A DNA stretch of 64,000 nucleotides from DTU013 sp964490975 (GTDB lineage Bacteria; Bacillota; Clostridia; Acetivibrionales; DTU013): NCBI GenBank assembly GCA_964490975.1, contig CAZBEQ010000015.1, positions 6,178 through 70,177 of the forward strand, given 5' to 3'. This document shows positions 55,401-63,928 of this stretch, in pieces. The notes beneath the pieces were generated by a model, which had not been told where the DNA came from, did no database searches, and was given only the letters and a program-made list of their open reading frames with translations. The position numbers and the translations under genes are program-made. Numbering within the stretch: the first letter of the stretch is position 1; every line of letters starts with the position of its first letter.

Positions 55401-55991
55401 ATCCTCCAGATCAGCTCTCAATTCCTTTGACTGCGCTTCCAAATCGATCTCCATGAGCAATTCTTTTATAGCTTCCGCGCCCATTGCCGCCTTGAATTTG
55501 TAGCCGAACTTTTCTACGCTGTCCCTATATTCCTTATCGTTCATTATCTGCTTCTTTGAAAGCGGTGTCTGTCCGGGATCGATAACAACGTATGATGCAA
55601 AATAAAGTATCTTCTCCAGCGCTCTCGGGGACATGTCCAGTATAAGCCCCATCCTGCTGGGTATACCTTTGAAATACCATATGTGTGATACAGGCGCTGC
55701 CAGTTCGATATGGCCCATACGTTCTCTTCTTACCTTTGAACGCGTGACCTCGACTCCACATCTGTCGCAGACGATGCCCTTGTATCTGATCCTTTTATAC
55801 TTTCCGCAGTGGCATTCCCAGTCCTTCTGAGGTCCGAATATCCTTTCGCAGAAGAGACCGTCTCTCTCAGGCTTCAACGTCCTGTAGTTGATTGTCTCTG
55901 GTTTTTTTACCTCTCCCCTGGACCATTCTCTGATTTTCTCAGGGGAAGCCAAACCTATTTTTATAGCATCAAAATTATTCATCTCAAACAT
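52494..55991 (-). CDS. rpoC: DNA-directed RNA polymerase beta' subunit
   Basis: 1165 residues. N-terminal four-cysteine zinc site (CHCGKYKRIRYKGIVCDRC, about 60-78), the catalytic magnesium loop NADFDGDQMAVH, bridge-helix region GARGSISQIKQLSGMRGLM and the second zinc site CHSEYGVCAKC. Full Firmicutes length. ATG 55991 follows GGAGGGAG, 17 bases after rpoB, so translation follows directly. Confidence 0.99.
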   Translation of the reverse strand: MFEMNNFDAIKIGLASPEKIREWSRGEVKKPETINYRTLKPERDGLFCERIFGPQKDWECHCGKYKRIRYKGIVCDRCGVEVTRSKVRRERMGHIELAAPVSHIWYFKGIPSRMGLILDMSPRALEKILYFASYVVIDPGQTPLSKKQIMNDKEYRDSVEKFGYKFKAAMGAEAIKELLMEIDLEAQSKELRADLEDASGQKRIRTIKRLEVVEAFRLSGNRPEWMIMDVVPVIPPELRPMVQLDGGRFATSDLNDLYRRVINRNNRLKRLLDLGAPDIIVRNEKRMLQEAVDALIDNGRRGRPVTGPGNRPLKSLSDMLKGKQGRFRQNLLGKRVDYSGRSVIVVGPELKIFQCGLPKEMALELFKPFVMKKLVNDGLAHNIKSAKRMVERVRAEVWDVLEEVIKEHPVLLNRAPTLHRLGIQAFEPVLVEGRALKLHPLVCTAYNADFDGDQMAVHVPLSAEAQAEARFLMLSANNLLAPKDGKPITVPTQDMVLGSYYLTIEREGEPGEGKVFGNLDEAVMAYDEGVVGLHAKVRIKTIKVIDGQPKSKIIETTVGKMLFNEAIPQDLGFVDRSTPDSLFNLEITQIVTKKELGKIIDKCIKAHGTTETAIVLDRIKALGFKYSTRGAITVSVSDMVIPDVKKKFIDETEAKIENITKMYKRGLISEEERYTSVIQAWTDTGENLTKALMETLDRFNPIFMMSQSGARGSISQIKQLSGMRGLMADTQGRTLEIPIKANFREGLNVLEYFISSHGARKGLADTALRTADSGYLTRRLVDVSQDVIVREIDCGTRKGIEVSEIKDGSEVIEGLAERLVGRYATDDIVHPETGEVIIEANTRITDSQAERVVKAGIKKARIRSMLTCHSEYGVCAKCYGANLATNEDVNVGEAVGIVAAQSIGEPGTQLTMRTFHTGGVAGDDITQGLPRVEELFEARKPKGLAVISEIAGTVKISDTKKKREVIVTSEDGESHSYQITYGSRIKVSDGDVIEAGDEITEGSVNPHDILKIKGIKGVQQYLLQEVQRVYRLQGVDINDKHIEVIIRQMLRKVKIEDAGDTDMLPGGLVDMFDFESENARVTAEGLRPATGKRTLLGITKASLATESFLSAASFQETTRVLTEAAIKGKVDPLVGLKENVIIGKLIPAGTGMSRYKDINISTVTE

Positions 55992-56008
55992 GGCCTAAAT
56001 CTCCCTCC

Positions 56009-59000
56009 TTAAAAATCCTCATCGTCCAGGTTATCAGCAAACTCATCCTCTTCGGAGAATAAGTCATCTGACAGCGTATCATCAAGATTATCCGTAGTAT
56101 TTGTGATGTCGCCTATGTCAAAATCATCTATGCTGATATCGTCTTCGATAAGGTCATCTCCGATATCCTCATAATCTGTGATAGGAGTTTCATCCTCACG
56201 TCCTTCAATGTTGACATTGAGTTCTTCCATATCATCATCGGCAGATTCCTTGATCGCGATTTCCTCTCGTTCTTCGGAATATACCTTGACATCAAGAGCC
56301 AGGCTCTGCAGTTCCTTTATCAATACCTTAAAGGATTCAGGTATTCCCGGCTCAGGTACATTCTCACCCTTTACGATGGACTCGTAAGTCTTGACTCTTC
56401 CTACAACGTCATCGGATTTGACCGTGAGGATCTCCTGCAATGTATATGCAGCGCCGTATGCCTCCAGAGCCCAAACTTCCATTTCTCCGAATCTCTGTCC
56501 GCCGAACTGCGCCTTGCCTCCGAGAGGCTGCTGTGTAACAAGTGAGTACGGTCCCGTAGAACGGGCATGTATCTTGTCATCTACCAGATGCGCCAGCTTG
56601 AGCATATACATGTAGCCGACCGTTACACGGTTTTCAAATGGTTTTCCGGTCCTGCCGTCGTATAGGATGGTCTTTCCATCCTCAGCAAGTCCTGCTCTTT
56701 TCAGCGTATCTACGATATCCTGCTCTGTTGCACCGTCAAATACCGGTGTAGCTATTTTCCAGCCCAGCGCTTTTGCCGCATAGCCAAGATGTACTTCAAG
56801 CACCTGTCCGATATTCATACGTGACGGAACGCCCAGAGGATTGAGCACTATTTCAAGAGGAGTGCCGTCAGGAAGGAATGGCATATCCTCTTCAGGGAGA
56901 ATCCTTGAGATAACACCCTTGTTTCCATGTCTTCCTGCCATTTTATCTCCAACTGATATCTTTCTCTTCTGAGCGATATAGCACCTTACAAGCTGGTTGA
57001 CTCCGGGCGGCAACTCGTCGCCATTCTCTCTTGTAAATACCTTTACGTCGACGATAATACCTGATTCACCGTGTGGTACTCTCAGTGAAGTATCTCTTAC
57101 TTCTCTTGCCTTTTCCCCGAATATCGCCCTGAGCAGCCTTTCCTCGGCTGTAAGCTCGGTCTCTCCCTTTGGTGTGACCTTACCAACCAATATATCGCCT
57201 GCTCTGACCTCTGCGCCTATCCTTATGATACCTCTGTCATCGAGATCCTTGAGTGATTCTTCACTTACATTAGGAATGTCGCGTGTGATTTCTTCAGGTC
57301 CGAGCTTTGTATCCCTTGACTCTGCTTCGTATTCCTCTATGTGGATGGATGTAAATACATCTTCTTTAACAAGCTTTTCACTTATAAGGATAGCATCCTC
57401 GTAGTTGTAGCCCTCCCAGGTCATGAAGCCTATGAGGATATTCTTGCCAAGCGCTATCTCTCCGACATCAGTTGAAGGACCATCAGCAATTACATCACCC
57501 TTTTCAACCACTTCGCCCTTTCTTACTATAGGTCTCTGGTTTATACACGTGCCCTGATTTGATCTGATATATTTCAGCAGCTTGAATGAATCCTTTTTCC
57601 CGCTCTTTGTGCGGATCGTTATCTCTCTGGCCGAAACCTTTTCGACAACACCGTCATTTTTTGCAAGTATAACCGTGCCTGAATCCTTGGCTGCCTTATA
57701 CTCAATACCGGTCCCTACGACAGGCGACTGGGGCTTGATCAGCGGAACAGCCTGGCGCTGCATGTTTGAACCCATCAATGCACGGTTCGCGTCATCATTC
57801 TCAAGGAACGGTATCATAGCTGTCGCTACTGAAACCAACTGCTTTGGAGATACATCCATATAATCAACGCGGCCGCTCTCAACCTCCAGGATATCGTCCC
57901 TGAATCTCGAAAGCACCTTCTTATATTTGAATTTTCTGTTCTCGTCCAGCTTCTCATTTGCCTGTGCAACTATATATTTATCTTCCTCATCAGCAGTGAG
58001 GTAATCTATCTGTTCTGTTACAACATCGGTAGCCTTGTCTACCTTCCTGTAAGGTGCTTCGATAAAGCCATACTCATTGATCCTCGCATATGTGCTCAAA
58101 GAGCCGATCAAGCCTATATTAGGACCTTCAGGGGTCTCTATCGGACACATACGTCCATAGTGTGAATGGTGAACGTCACGCACTTCGAAGCCTGCCCTCT
58201 CTCTGCTGAGACCACCTGGTCCCAAAGCGCTGAGCCTTCTTTTGTGTGTAAGCTCTGCCAGCGGGTTCGTCTGATCCATGAACTGTGACAGCTGGCTGCT
58301 TCCGAAGAACTCTTTAATAGCTGCGGCAACCGGCCTGATGTTGATCAATGCCTGCGGCGTTACGATATCGATGTCCTGAATGGTCATTCTTTCTCTTACA
58401 ACTCTTTCCATCCTGGCAAGGCCTATCCTGAACTGGTTCTGCAATAGTTCACCTACACAGCGCAGCCTTCTGTTGCCAAGATGGTCAATATCATCATCTA
58501 TACCTATATTGTAGTTGAGATGTATAATGTAATTGATTGAGGATATGATATCTTCGATAGTTATATATTTGGGAACAAGAGAATCAACATTCTCCAATAT
58601 AGCCCTGTGAAGGTCATCAGAATCGCTGTTCTCCTCCATCAGCTTTTTAAGAGTATCAAGCCTTACTCTTTCAGTTATACCGGTATCTGTAATGTCAAAG
58701 TCCACATATGCCTTGAGATCGACTGTGCCGTTTCCGATTATCTTGATCCTTTTGCCCTCTACATTGACATATACGTTATTTATACCTGAGTTCTGGATAA
58801 CTTCAGCTTTCTCTCTGTCGATATATGAATCTTCCTCGACAAGTATCTCGCCTGTTTCAGGGTGAATTATCTTTTCGGCAGCTTTCTGCCCGTTGATCCT
58901 TGTCGCAATTGATAACTTTTTATTGAATTTGAATCTTCCAAACTTAGCAAGATCATATCTCTTTGGGTCGAAGAAAAGGCTGGTCAAAAGTGTAGTAGCG

Positions 59001-59749
59001 CTTTCGACAGTAGGTGGTTCACCGGGTCTGAGCCTCTTGTATATTTCGATCAGGCCTTCGTCCTTGGTCTTGGCGTTATCCTTTTGTATGGTAGCCATAA
59101 TTCTCTCGTCATCGCCAAGCAGTTCAGTGATCTGAAGATCCGTACCATACCCGAGTGCGCGTAGCAGAACAGTTATTGGCAGTTTTCTGGTCCTGTCGAT
59201 CCTGACAGACATAACATCATTGGAATCTGTTTCATACTCAAGCCATGCTCCACGGTTCGGGATCACAGTAGCTGAGAAAAGCTGTTTTCCTGTTTTGTCA
59301 AGCTTTTTTGAATAGTACATTCCGGGAGATCTGACAAGCTGGCTGACTATGACCCTTTCCGCACCATTGATGATAAATGTTCCGTTATCGGTCATCAGTG
59401 GGAAATCCCCCATGAATATTTCCTGTTCCTTGACTTCACCTGTTTCCTTGTTGATAAGGCGTACTTTGACTTTCAATGGTGCTGAATATGTAGTATCTCT
59501 TTCCTTGCACTCCTCAACACTATACTTCGGATTGTCATCCTCCAGTTTGTAATCGGGAAATTCCAGAATCAGGTTGCCCGTGTAATCCTGTATGGGAGAA
59601 ACGTCTCTGAATACCTCGCGAAGACCCTCTTCCAAGAACCACTTGTAAGAGTTCTTCTGCACCTCGATCAGATTTGGCATATCCAGAACTTCATCGATTC
59701 TGGAATAGCTCATTCTGGTATTCCGGCCCAATTTTACGGGATGTACCAT
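56009..59749 (-). CDS. rpoB: DNA-directed RNA polymerase beta subunit
   Basis: 1246 residues. The rifampicin pocket reads GSSQLSQFMDQTNPLAELT and continues HKRRLSALGPGG, all wild type. The catalytic-site GHGSK-type loop appears as GDKMAGRHGNKG. The last ~65 residues form a highly acidic tail rich in Asp/Glu. ATG 59749 follows TGAGGTG. Transcribed from its own promoter behind a leader of about 415 nt. Confidence 0.99.
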   Translation of the reverse strand: MVHPVKLGRNTRMSYSRIDEVLDMPNLIEVQKNSYKWFLEEGLREVFRDVSPIQDYTGNLILEFPDYKLEDDNPKYSVEECKERDTTYSAPLKVKVRLINKETGEVKEQEIFMGDFPLMTDNGTFIINGAERVIVSQLVRSPGMYYSKKLDKTGKQLFSATVIPNRGAWLEYETDSNDVMSVRIDRTRKLPITVLLRALGYGTDLQITELLGDDERIMATIQKDNAKTKDEGLIEIYKRLRPGEPPTVESATTLLTSLFFDPKRYDLAKFGRFKFNKKLSIATRINGQKAAEKIIHPETGEILVEEDSYIDREKAEVIQNSGINNVYVNVEGKRIKIIGNGTVDLKAYVDFDITDTGITERVRLDTLKKLMEENSDSDDLHRAILENVDSLVPKYITIEDIISSINYIIHLNYNIGIDDDIDHLGNRRLRCVGELLQNQFRIGLARMERVVRERMTIQDIDIVTPQALINIRPVAAAIKEFFGSSQLSQFMDQTNPLAELTHKRRLSALGPGGLSRERAGFEVRDVHHSHYGRMCPIETPEGPNIGLIGSLSTYARINEYGFIEAPYRKVDKATDVVTEQIDYLTADEEDKYIVAQANEKLDENRKFKYKKVLSRFRDDILEVESGRVDYMDVSPKQLVSVATAMIPFLENDDANRALMGSNMQRQAVPLIKPQSPVVGTGIEYKAAKDSGTVILAKNDGVVEKVSAREITIRTKSGKKDSFKLLKYIRSNQGTCINQRPIVRKGEVVEKGDVIADGPSTDVGEIALGKNILIGFMTWEGYNYEDAILISEKLVKEDVFTSIHIEEYEAESRDTKLGPEEITRDIPNVSEESLKDLDDRGIIRIGAEVRAGDILVGKVTPKGETELTAEERLLRAIFGEKAREVRDTSLRVPHGESGIIVDVKVFTRENGDELPPGVNQLVRCYIAQKRKISVGDKMAGRHGNKGVISRILPEEDMPFLPDGTPLEIVLNPLGVPSRMNIGQVLEVHLGYAAKALGWKIATPVFDGATEQDIVDTLKRAGLAEDGKTILYDGRTGKPFENRVTVGYMYMLKLAHLVDDKIHARSTGPYSLVTQQPLGGKAQFGGQRFGEMEVWALEAYGAAYTLQEILTVKSDDVVGRVKTYESIVKGENVPEPGIPESFKVLIKELQSLALDVKVYSEEREEIAIKESADDDMEELNVNIEGREDETPITDYEDIGDDLIEDDISIDDFDIGDITNTTDNLDDTLSDDLFSEEDEFADNLDDEDF

Positions 59750-60165
59750 TAATAATCACCTCATAAATTAAGACTTTAAAATGAACAACTTTACATGAAA
59801 GGACTGCATTCATGCAACATAACCGGATCACCGGCTGTATCCGTCTGATACACCAGTGTATATTCAAAGCTTTTAGTAGTATTATTAAAAGCTTTTGGAG
59901 CTAATCCTCAAGGCAATCCGACAATGATAACGGTCATTCGTCAAATTGCCTAAAACCATTAAATAATTATTAACAATTCTTGTCTAATTTATTCTTCTGT
60001 GCTATAATTCATTTATTCAAATGAAAAATTTTCGTTTGTAGAAAATTTTTCTTACTTCTGAGCATTTCAACGAGGCAAACAAATTTATAGCCTCGTTATA
60101 ATCATTTTGTCGGTGAATTACACCGATCTTCAAAAAAATATACTTTTCTTTGATTATAACGCAGT
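59750..60165 (-). ncRNA. Long structured 5' leader of rpoB
   Basis: From the -10 box to the rpoB start there are about 415 bases with a chain of hairpins: TCGGTG/CACCGA (60110-60126), AACGAGGC/GCCTCGTT (60069-60097), a perfect 11-bp stem (60023-60051), GGCAAT/ATTGCC with an inner GAC-ATGA/TCAT-GTC stem (59912-59950), and a perfect 10-bp stem (59866-59895). None has a clean T run. I recognise no Rfam family. A 60-residue frame inside (60017-60199) overlaps the promoter and is rejected. Confidence 0.6.
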
Positions 60166-60170
60166 ATATA

Positions 60171-60199
60171 ATACTAACATACCGTTGTCTACTTGTCAA
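60171..60199 (-). promoter_or_regulatory. SigA-type promoter of rpoBC
   Basis: On the minus strand TTGACA (60199-60194) and TAGTAT (60176-60171), spacing 17. Confidence 0.85.
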
Positions 60200-60255
60200 C
60201 AGTTTTTTATGTTGTTGGACAAAGCATCTACGTACATTGCAGGACTATTATAGAA

Positions 60256-60289
60256 ACAAAAAAGCTCCGGTTTGGCAACCAGAGCTTTT
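60256..60289 (-). terminator. Terminator of rplJL
   Basis: Stem 60260-60273 with 60277-60289 (one mismatch), then TTTTTTGTTT on the minus strand, 13 bases past rplL. Ends the L10-L7/L12 unit before rpoB. Confidence 0.9.
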
Positions 60290-60302
60290 GATGCATCTTT
60301 TA

Positions 60303-60686
60303 TTATTTGATTTCGACTGAAGCGCCAACTTCCTTGAATTTAGCTTCGATTGAAGCAGCTTCATCCTTGGAAACGTTCTCTTTAAGAGTCTTAGGAGCTC
60401 CGTCAACGAGATCCTTAGCTTCTTTCAGGCCAAGACCTGTGAGTTCTCTAACAACCTTGATAACCTTGATCTTTTCTGCTCCAACGTCTTTGAGTATTAC
60501 GTTGAACTCAGTCTTTTCTTCAACTACAGGAGCTGCTGCGCCTGCTGCAGGAGCTGCTGCTACTGCTACGGGAGCTGCTGCTGATACGCCGAATTCTTCC
60601 TCAAGAGCCTTTACGAGCTCGGAGAGCTCCAATACTGTCAATGCCTTTACTTCTTCAATCAGATTTAATACTTTATCACTAGCCAT
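60303..60686 (-). CDS. rplL: 50S ribosomal protein L7/L12
   Basis: 127 residues. N-terminal dimerisation helices, an Ala/Pro-rich hinge (about 36-55) and the C-terminal domain with KIKVIKVVRELTGLGLKEAK that contacts elongation factors. ATG follows ATGGAGG. Paired with rplJ, 47 bases apart, as usual for the stalk operon. Confidence 0.99.
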   Translation of the reverse strand: MASDKVLNLIEEVKALTVLELSELVKALEEEFGVSAAAPVAVAAAPAAGAAAPVVEEKTEFNVILKDVGAEKIKVIKVVRELTGLGLKEAKDLVDGAPKTLKENVSKDEAASIEAKFKEVGASVEIK

Positions 60687-60733
60687 TTTAAAATACCTCC
60701 ATAATTTTTAATTTAATTTTTTAAAATATTACA

Positions 60734-61267
60734 TTAAGCATTTGCTTTCTGTTCTGCTATCGCATTGAGTGCGACTACCAGGCCTCTGATATTTCCATTG
60801 AGTACATTCACGAAACCGGATATCGGAGCATTGAAACCACCGAGTACCCTCGCGATAAGTACTTCTCTCGGCGGCAGTTCAGCAAGGGATTTGATTCCAT
60901 CAACATCAATTATCCTGCCTTCTACAACGCCTGCTTTAAGCTCCAGCTTTTCGTACTTTTTAGCATAATCATTCAGGATCTTCGCGGGAGCGACGGGATC
61001 ACTGTCACTTGAAGCCATTGCAGTAGGTCCGTTAAAATAAGTGTCCAGTCCGTCAAGTCCATTTTCCTTTGCTGCAAATCTGGCCAATGTATTCTTTACG
61101 ACTTTATACTCAACGCCAGCCTTCCTCAATGCGCTCCTGAGTTCGGTGTCCTGTTCCACGGTCAATCCCCTGTAATCAGCAAAAACCATAGCCTTGGCTG
61201 CTTTCATCTTTCCGCTGATACTCTCAACGACTTCCTTCTTCTGATTTAGGGTGTTTTCCTTAGGCAA
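60734..61267 (-). CDS. rplJ: 50S ribosomal protein L10
   Basis: 177 residues beginning MPKENTLNQKKEVV, stalk base protein that holds L7/L12 dimers. I chose TTG 61267, seven bases after AAGGAGG; the ATG at 61276 is too close to that site. Regulated by the L10 leader just upstream: L10-L12 complex is known to bind such leaders. Confidence 0.96.
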   Translation of the reverse strand: MPKENTLNQKKEVVESISGKMKAAKAMVFADYRGLTVEQDTELRSALRKAGVEYKVVKNTLARFAAKENGLDGLDTYFNGPTAMASSDSDPVAPAKILNDYAKKYEKLELKAGVVEGRIIDVDGIKSLAELPPREVLIARVLGGFNAPISGFVNVLNGNIRGLVVALNAIAEQKANA

Positions 61268-61284
61268 ATCATCCACCTCCTTGT

Positions 61285-61440
61285 TTAAAATAAGAAACCC
61301 TTGTATATCTGCATACTACAGACACACAAGGGCTAAGCTCGATTTTATTCCGGGGTCGTACCCCATCTATAAACGCTTACCTCGGCAGGCCGGCTGTTGC
61401 CAATTATGCTCACGCACCTGCTGTCTGCGGTATGACACAT
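61285..61440 (-). ncRNA. L10 leader (ribosomal protein autoregulatory RNA)
   Basis: The minus strand between the promoter and rplJ contains the conserved L10-leader kink-turn-like segments: AGACAGCAGGTGCG (about 61422-61409), GCCTGCCGAGGTAAGC, and a terminal stem near the gene. It fits the Rfam L10_leader class known for repression of rplJL by L10-L12 binding. Confidence 0.85.
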
Positions 61441-61461
61441 ATTCAATTTAACAACTTAATA

Positions 61462-61490
61462 ATACTACAATATTATCCGCTGTTTGTAAA
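61462..61490 (-). promoter_or_regulatory. SigA-type promoter of rplJL
   Basis: On the minus strand TTTACA (61490-61485) and TAGTAT (61467-61462), spacing 17, just upstream of the L10 leader. Confidence 0.72.
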
Positions 61491-61505
61491 GCTTTATTTT
61501 TCTGA

Positions 61506-62201
61506 TCAATCAGCAGCTCTGACCGGATTTACCTTAACGCCGGGGCCCATAGTAGATGAAACTACGACGCTCTTGAGGTACTGGCCTTTTGCTGCTACCG
61601 GTTTAGCCTTGATGATGGCATCCATCAGTGTGCGGAAGTTATCGCCAAGCTTTTCCAGATCAAATGATGCCTTGCCGATAGGGCAATGGATAATGTTTGT
61701 CTTATCCAGCCTGTACTCGATCTTACCGGCTTTGATATCTGCTATAGCCTTAGTTACATCCATTGTAACTGTGCCAGCCTTCGGGTTAGGCATAAGGCCT
61801 TTAGGTCCAAGGATCTTACCGAGACGTCCAACAACGCCCATCATGTCAGGTGTTGCTACTACTACGTCAAAATCGAACCAGCTTTCACCCTGTATCTTTG
61901 CTACAAGATCTTCTGCGCCTACAAAATCAGCGCCACCCTGTTCTGCTTCCTTTGCCTTGTCGCCCTTTGCGAATACGAGCACTCTGACGACCTTACCTGT
62001 TCCATGCGGAAGTACGACCGCACCTCTAACCTGCTGGTCTGCATGCCTTGAGTCAACGCCGAGCTTGATATGAGCTTCGACTGTCTCGTCAAATTTAGCC
62101 TTTGAAGTCTTCTTAACAAGATCCAGAGCCTGTGCCGGATCATAAAGAGTTGCTCTGTCGACCAGCTTGGCACTTTCGGTATATTTCTTTCCTCTCTTCA
62201 T
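61506..62201 (-). CDS. rplA: 50S ribosomal protein L1
   Basis: 231 residues, standard length. L1-stalk protein with GADFVGAEDLV and PNPKAGTVT. ATG 62201 follows AAAGGAGAGG. In the rplKA unit, 61 bases after rplK. Confidence 0.99.
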   Translation of the reverse strand: MKRGKKYTESAKLVDRATLYDPAQALDLVKKTSKAKFDETVEAHIKLGVDSRHADQQVRGAVVLPHGTGKVVRVLVFAKGDKAKEAEQGGADFVGAEDLVAKIQGESWFDFDVVVATPDMMGVVGRLGKILGPKGLMPNPKAGTVTMDVTKAIADIKAGKIEYRLDKTNIIHCPIGKASFDLEKLGDNFRTLMDAIIKAKPVAAKGQYLKSVVVSSTMGPGVKVNPVRAAD

Positions 62202-62262
62202 TACAATCCTCTCCTTTGTGGTAAATTTTTCGGAAACTCAAGTTCCCTCCCACTTATTCCGG

Positions 62263-62688
62263 TCATTCTTCTACTACGATACCCATGCTTCTGGCCGTAC
62301 CAGCGATCATTCTTGCCGCTGAATCGACGTTGGCTGCATTCAGGTCAGGCATCTTTGTCTCGGCGATCTTTCTTACTTCCGCCATTGAGATCTTTGCTAC
62401 CTTTTCCTTGTTCGGCTTACCTGAACCGCTCTCGATTTTGCATGCTTTCTTAAGAAGCACAGCTGCCGGAGGAGTCTTTGTAATAAAGGAAAACGATCTG
62501 TCAGCATAGACAGTTATGACGACAGGAATTATCAATCCTGCATCCTTCGCTGTTCTTTCATTGAACTCCTTGCAAAATCCCATGATGTTTACACCATGCT
62601 GTCCTAAAGCTGGTCCAACCGGTGGAGCCGGAGTTGCCTTCCCCGCAGGAATCTGTAGCTTTACATAACCCGTAATTTTTTTTGCCAT
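62263..62688 (-). CDS. rplK: 50S ribosomal protein L11
   Basis: 141 residues beginning MAKKITGYVKLQIPAGKATP; GTPase-centre protein. ATG 62688 matches the family start; ATG 62697 three codons upstream is also possible after GGGAGGTGG. The open frame to 62739 is not conserved. Confidence 0.98.
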   Translation of the reverse strand: MAKKITGYVKLQIPAGKATPAPPVGPALGQHGVNIMGFCKEFNERTAKDAGLIIPVVITVYADRSFSFITKTPPAAVLLKKACKIESGSGKPNKEKVAKISMAEVRKIAETKMPDLNAANVDSAARMIAGTARSMGIVVEE

Positions 62689-62812
62689 GGCTTTCATCCA
62701 CCTCCCAATTCTTCTGAAAAACCCCGAAAGGCCTTTCACTATATAGAAAGAGATCCTTAGATCATCTGACTATCACATTATTCAGTAATATTATCTTAAG
62801 TATTACTTTGAT

Positions 62813-63346
62813 TTATAGCTTTTGTATCTGTGTCAATTCAAGCTCAACAGGAGTTTCCCTGCCAAACATGGATACAGCCACCCTTACTTTCTTCTTCTCA
62901 AAGTTGATTTCTTCAACTATGCCGATGAAGTTTTCAAGAGGACCGTCAATGACCCTGACATTGTCATTAACTTCATAATCAAGTACAGGCGCAAATTCTT
63001 CAACGCCCATTATACGGATCTCCTCATCAGTAAGTGGTACGGGTTTTGATCCCGGTCCCACGAAGCCTGTGACTCCCCTGGTGTTTCTAACGACATACCA
63101 GGATTCATCCGTCATGATCATCTTTACAAGAACATATCCGGGGAATACCTTCCTCAGAGTTGCTTTTTTCTTTCCATCCTTGATCTCGATCTGTTCTTCC
63201 ATAGGAACGACTATATCAAGAATATGCTCCTGCATGTTCCTGTTTTCAACTATCTTTTCCAAATTGGCTTTTACCTTGTTCTCATAACCAGAGTATGTAT
63301 GGACAACATACCATTTGGCTACTTCAGGCATATCATTCACAACCAT
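62813..63346 (-). CDS. nusG: Transcription termination/antitermination factor NusG
   Basis: 177 residues. NGN domain (about 10-115; KWYVVHTYSGYENK, VFPGYVLVKM) and KOW domain (about 125-177; VRVIDGPLENFIG). Couples transcription with translation or Rho. The ATG at 63346 follows AAGGAGG at long spacing; ATG 63331 (MPEVAKWY) is an alternative. Between secE and rplK as usual. Confidence 0.98.
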   Translation of the reverse strand: MVVNDMPEVAKWYVVHTYSGYENKVKANLEKIVENRNMQEHILDIVVPMEEQIEIKDGKKKATLRKVFPGYVLVKMIMTDESWYVVRNTRGVTGFVGPGSKPVPLTDEEIRIMGVEEFAPVLDYEVNDNVRVIDGPLENFIGIVEEINFEKKKVRVAVSMFGRETPVELELTQIQKL

Positions 63347-63367
63347 CAGGATCCATGTCCTCCTTAA

Positions 63368-63613
63368 TTACCTCGTCAGAGTCCAATCCACTAACAATGT
63401 AAGGAGCTCGTCCGATATCCATATAACAGCGCCGATAATGAGGCAAATCAACAGTACGGATGCCGTACTCTTAATAAGCTGCTCCTTCGTAGGCCATATG
63501 ACCTTTTTCAGCTCGGATCTGATATCCTTGAAAAACCTGACAACTCTCTTTCCGGCAGCAGCCGCTTTTTCTTTGAAAGAAGTCGGTTTGGATGTGCGTG
63601 CATTCTCACTCAT
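63368..63613 (-). CDS. secE: Preprotein translocase subunit SecE
   Basis: 81 residues with one membrane helix (about 54-74) and the conserved amphipathic segment FKDIRSELKKVIWPT. ATG 63613 follows GGAGGTG; the GTG at 63622 lies inside that site. Part of the SecYEG channel. Confidence 0.97.
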   Translation of the reverse strand: MSENARTSKPTSFKEKAAAAGKRVVRFFKDIRSELKKVIWPTKEQLIKSTASVLLICLIIGAVIWISDELLTLLVDWTLTR

Positions 63614-63631
63614 AACGTGCACCTCCGCGCA

Positions 63632-63781
63632 TTATTTCGTTTCTTTGTGTACCGTATGCTTATGGCAGAATTTACAGTACTTCTTCAACTCGATCCTGTC
63701 CGGATCATTCTTCTTGTTTTTCTTGGTATTGTAGTTTCTTTGTTTACATTCCGTACATGCCATTACTATCTTGACTCTCAT
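63632..63781 (-). CDS. rpmG: 50S ribosomal protein L33, zinc-binding form
   Basis: 49 residues beginning MRVKIVMACTECKQRNY. Two CxxC pairs (CTEC, CKFC) mark the zinc-containing form. ATG 63781 follows TGGAGGTG; the frame opens at 63820 but the extra residues are unlikely. First gene of the block. Confidence 0.97.
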   Translation of the reverse strand: MRVKIVMACTECKQRNYNTKKNKKNDPDRIELKKYCKFCHKHTVHKETK

Positions 63782-63899
63782 TAGAACACCTCCAGCCCCT
63801 GTCAATAGTTTAGGGTGCACAGCTTATTCGTCCGGTATCCATTTTTTACGCCATTATTTCACAGCACAAAAAAAAGACCTCCACGACGGAGCAATAACT

Positions 63900-63928
63900 A
63901 ATTTAACATATAAATAACAAGTTGTCAA
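63900..63928 (-). promoter_or_regulatory. SigA-type promoter of rpmG-secE-nusG
   Basis: On the minus strand TTGACA (63928-63923) and TAAATT (63905-63900), spacing 17, about 115 bases upstream of rpmG. Confidence 0.78.

Noticed and set aside
60017..60199. 60-residue minus-strand frame before rpoB
   Set aside because: It overlaps the rpoB promoter, has no ribosome site and its composition follows the hairpins of the leader.
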